Part shown: positions 63,641-64,000 of the stretch, piece after piece
Numbering within the stretch: position 1 is the stretch's first letter
How the letters are laid out: the number at the start of each line of letters is the position of its first letter
Source: Linnemannia elongata
Lineage: Eukaryota > Mortierellomycota > Mortierellomycetes > Mortierellales > Mortierellaceae
Assembly: GCA_036320915.1 (NCBI GenBank)
Contig: JAXBDG010000021.1
Location: 833,455-897,454, forward strand
DNA: 64,000 nt
Reading direction: 5' to 3'
The notes under the pieces: generated by a model
Seen by the model: only the letters and a program-made list of their open reading frames with translations
Told to the model about the DNA's origin: nothing
Database searches by the model: none
Position numbers and translations under genes: made by a program

Positions 63641-64000
63641 TTGAGGTGTGACCAGATCAAAAAATAATAAGAAAAAAAAAAAAAAAAAAAAAGAGAGAGA
63701 GTAAGGACTAACGGAAGCGATATGTTCGATAAGCGGAGCGAGAGTGAGAGAGTGTGTGGGTGCGAGTGTGGGTAATGAGGGGATTGAGAAGGAAATGGTT
63801 GAATACAGAGAAGATTAGGAAGAAAGGAATGAATGAGTGAAGAGAAGGGATGGCTAAAGAAGAGAAGGGAAGAGGAGGAAGAGAGAGAAGGAAAAGACAA
63901 AAGAGAAGGACGAGAAAGGAGAGGAGCGAGACGAAGGACCTGAAAGGAAGAGAAAAGGAGGGAGAAAAAAAGGGGGGGGGGGGGGGGGGGGGGGGGGGGG
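63641..64000. other. purine-rich sequence ending in poly-G
   Basis: GA-rich simple sequence (63680-63960) followed by a run of 29 G from 63972 to the window end. No gene. Confidence 0.6.

Overview
This is a window of fungal nuclear DNA. The genes are broken by many short introns (about 50-360 nt). Most introns are GT-AG and at least two are GC-AG. Promoters are CT-rich, and there are poly-G/poly-C/poly-A tracts and short intergenic spaces. The protein set (USP7-type deubiquitinase, DDX59-like helicase, AMMECR1, Boi/Pob1-type polarity protein, families of secreted cysteine-rich GPI proteins) together with the transposon content fits an early-diverging filamentous fungus of the Mortierella kind. 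That placement is inferred and was not tested by any search.

Layout. Positions 1-1956 hold no gene I can support. Positions 1957-2769 are a non-autonomous inverted-repeat element. Positions 2811-10717 are a complete 7.9-kb Mutator-like transposon (MULE) with matching terminal inverted repeats and a perfect 9-bp target duplication. It carries two divergent genes separated by an array of ~101-bp tandem repeats: a zinc-finger/coiled-coil protein, and an eight-exon gene that reads in frame from an Ulp1-like cysteine protease through an acidic repeat into a full MULE transposase. Immediately beyond it lies a palindrome of two divergent identical tRNA-Pro(AGG) genes (10736-11079).

Positions 11.3-52.2 kb are an ordinary gene block: a low-complexity hypothetical protein, DDX59-like helicase, COQ2 (ubiquinone), an M16 metalloprotease, a DUF4097-like protein, a secreted 8-Cys protein, HIS5 (histidine), a 3-hydroxyacyl-CoA dehydrogenase-type SDR, a WD40 protein, USP7/UBP15, an acidic protein, AMMECR1, four more secreted 8-Cys proteins and a Boi/Pob1-like SH3-SAM-PH-CH protein. 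Several neighbours share divergent promoters (hypothetical/DDX59, HIS5/SDR, WD40/USP7). No pathway cluster is evident, apart from the group of paralogous cell-surface proteins on one strand.

Positions 52.2-55.5 kb are low-complexity intergenic DNA. From 55.5 kb the left side is mirrored: a second divergent tRNA-Pro pair, a small inverted-repeat element, then a second, inverted and decayed copy of the same MULE. Its transposase gene is broken by deletions and stops, but its zinc-finger gene is still open. A degenerate piggyBac-like transposase follows (62.45-63.64 kb). The window ends in a poly-G run.

The most unusual system seen is the Ulp1-MULE fusion transposon with its conserved accessory gene, found twice, each time beside a divergent tRNA-Pro pair.
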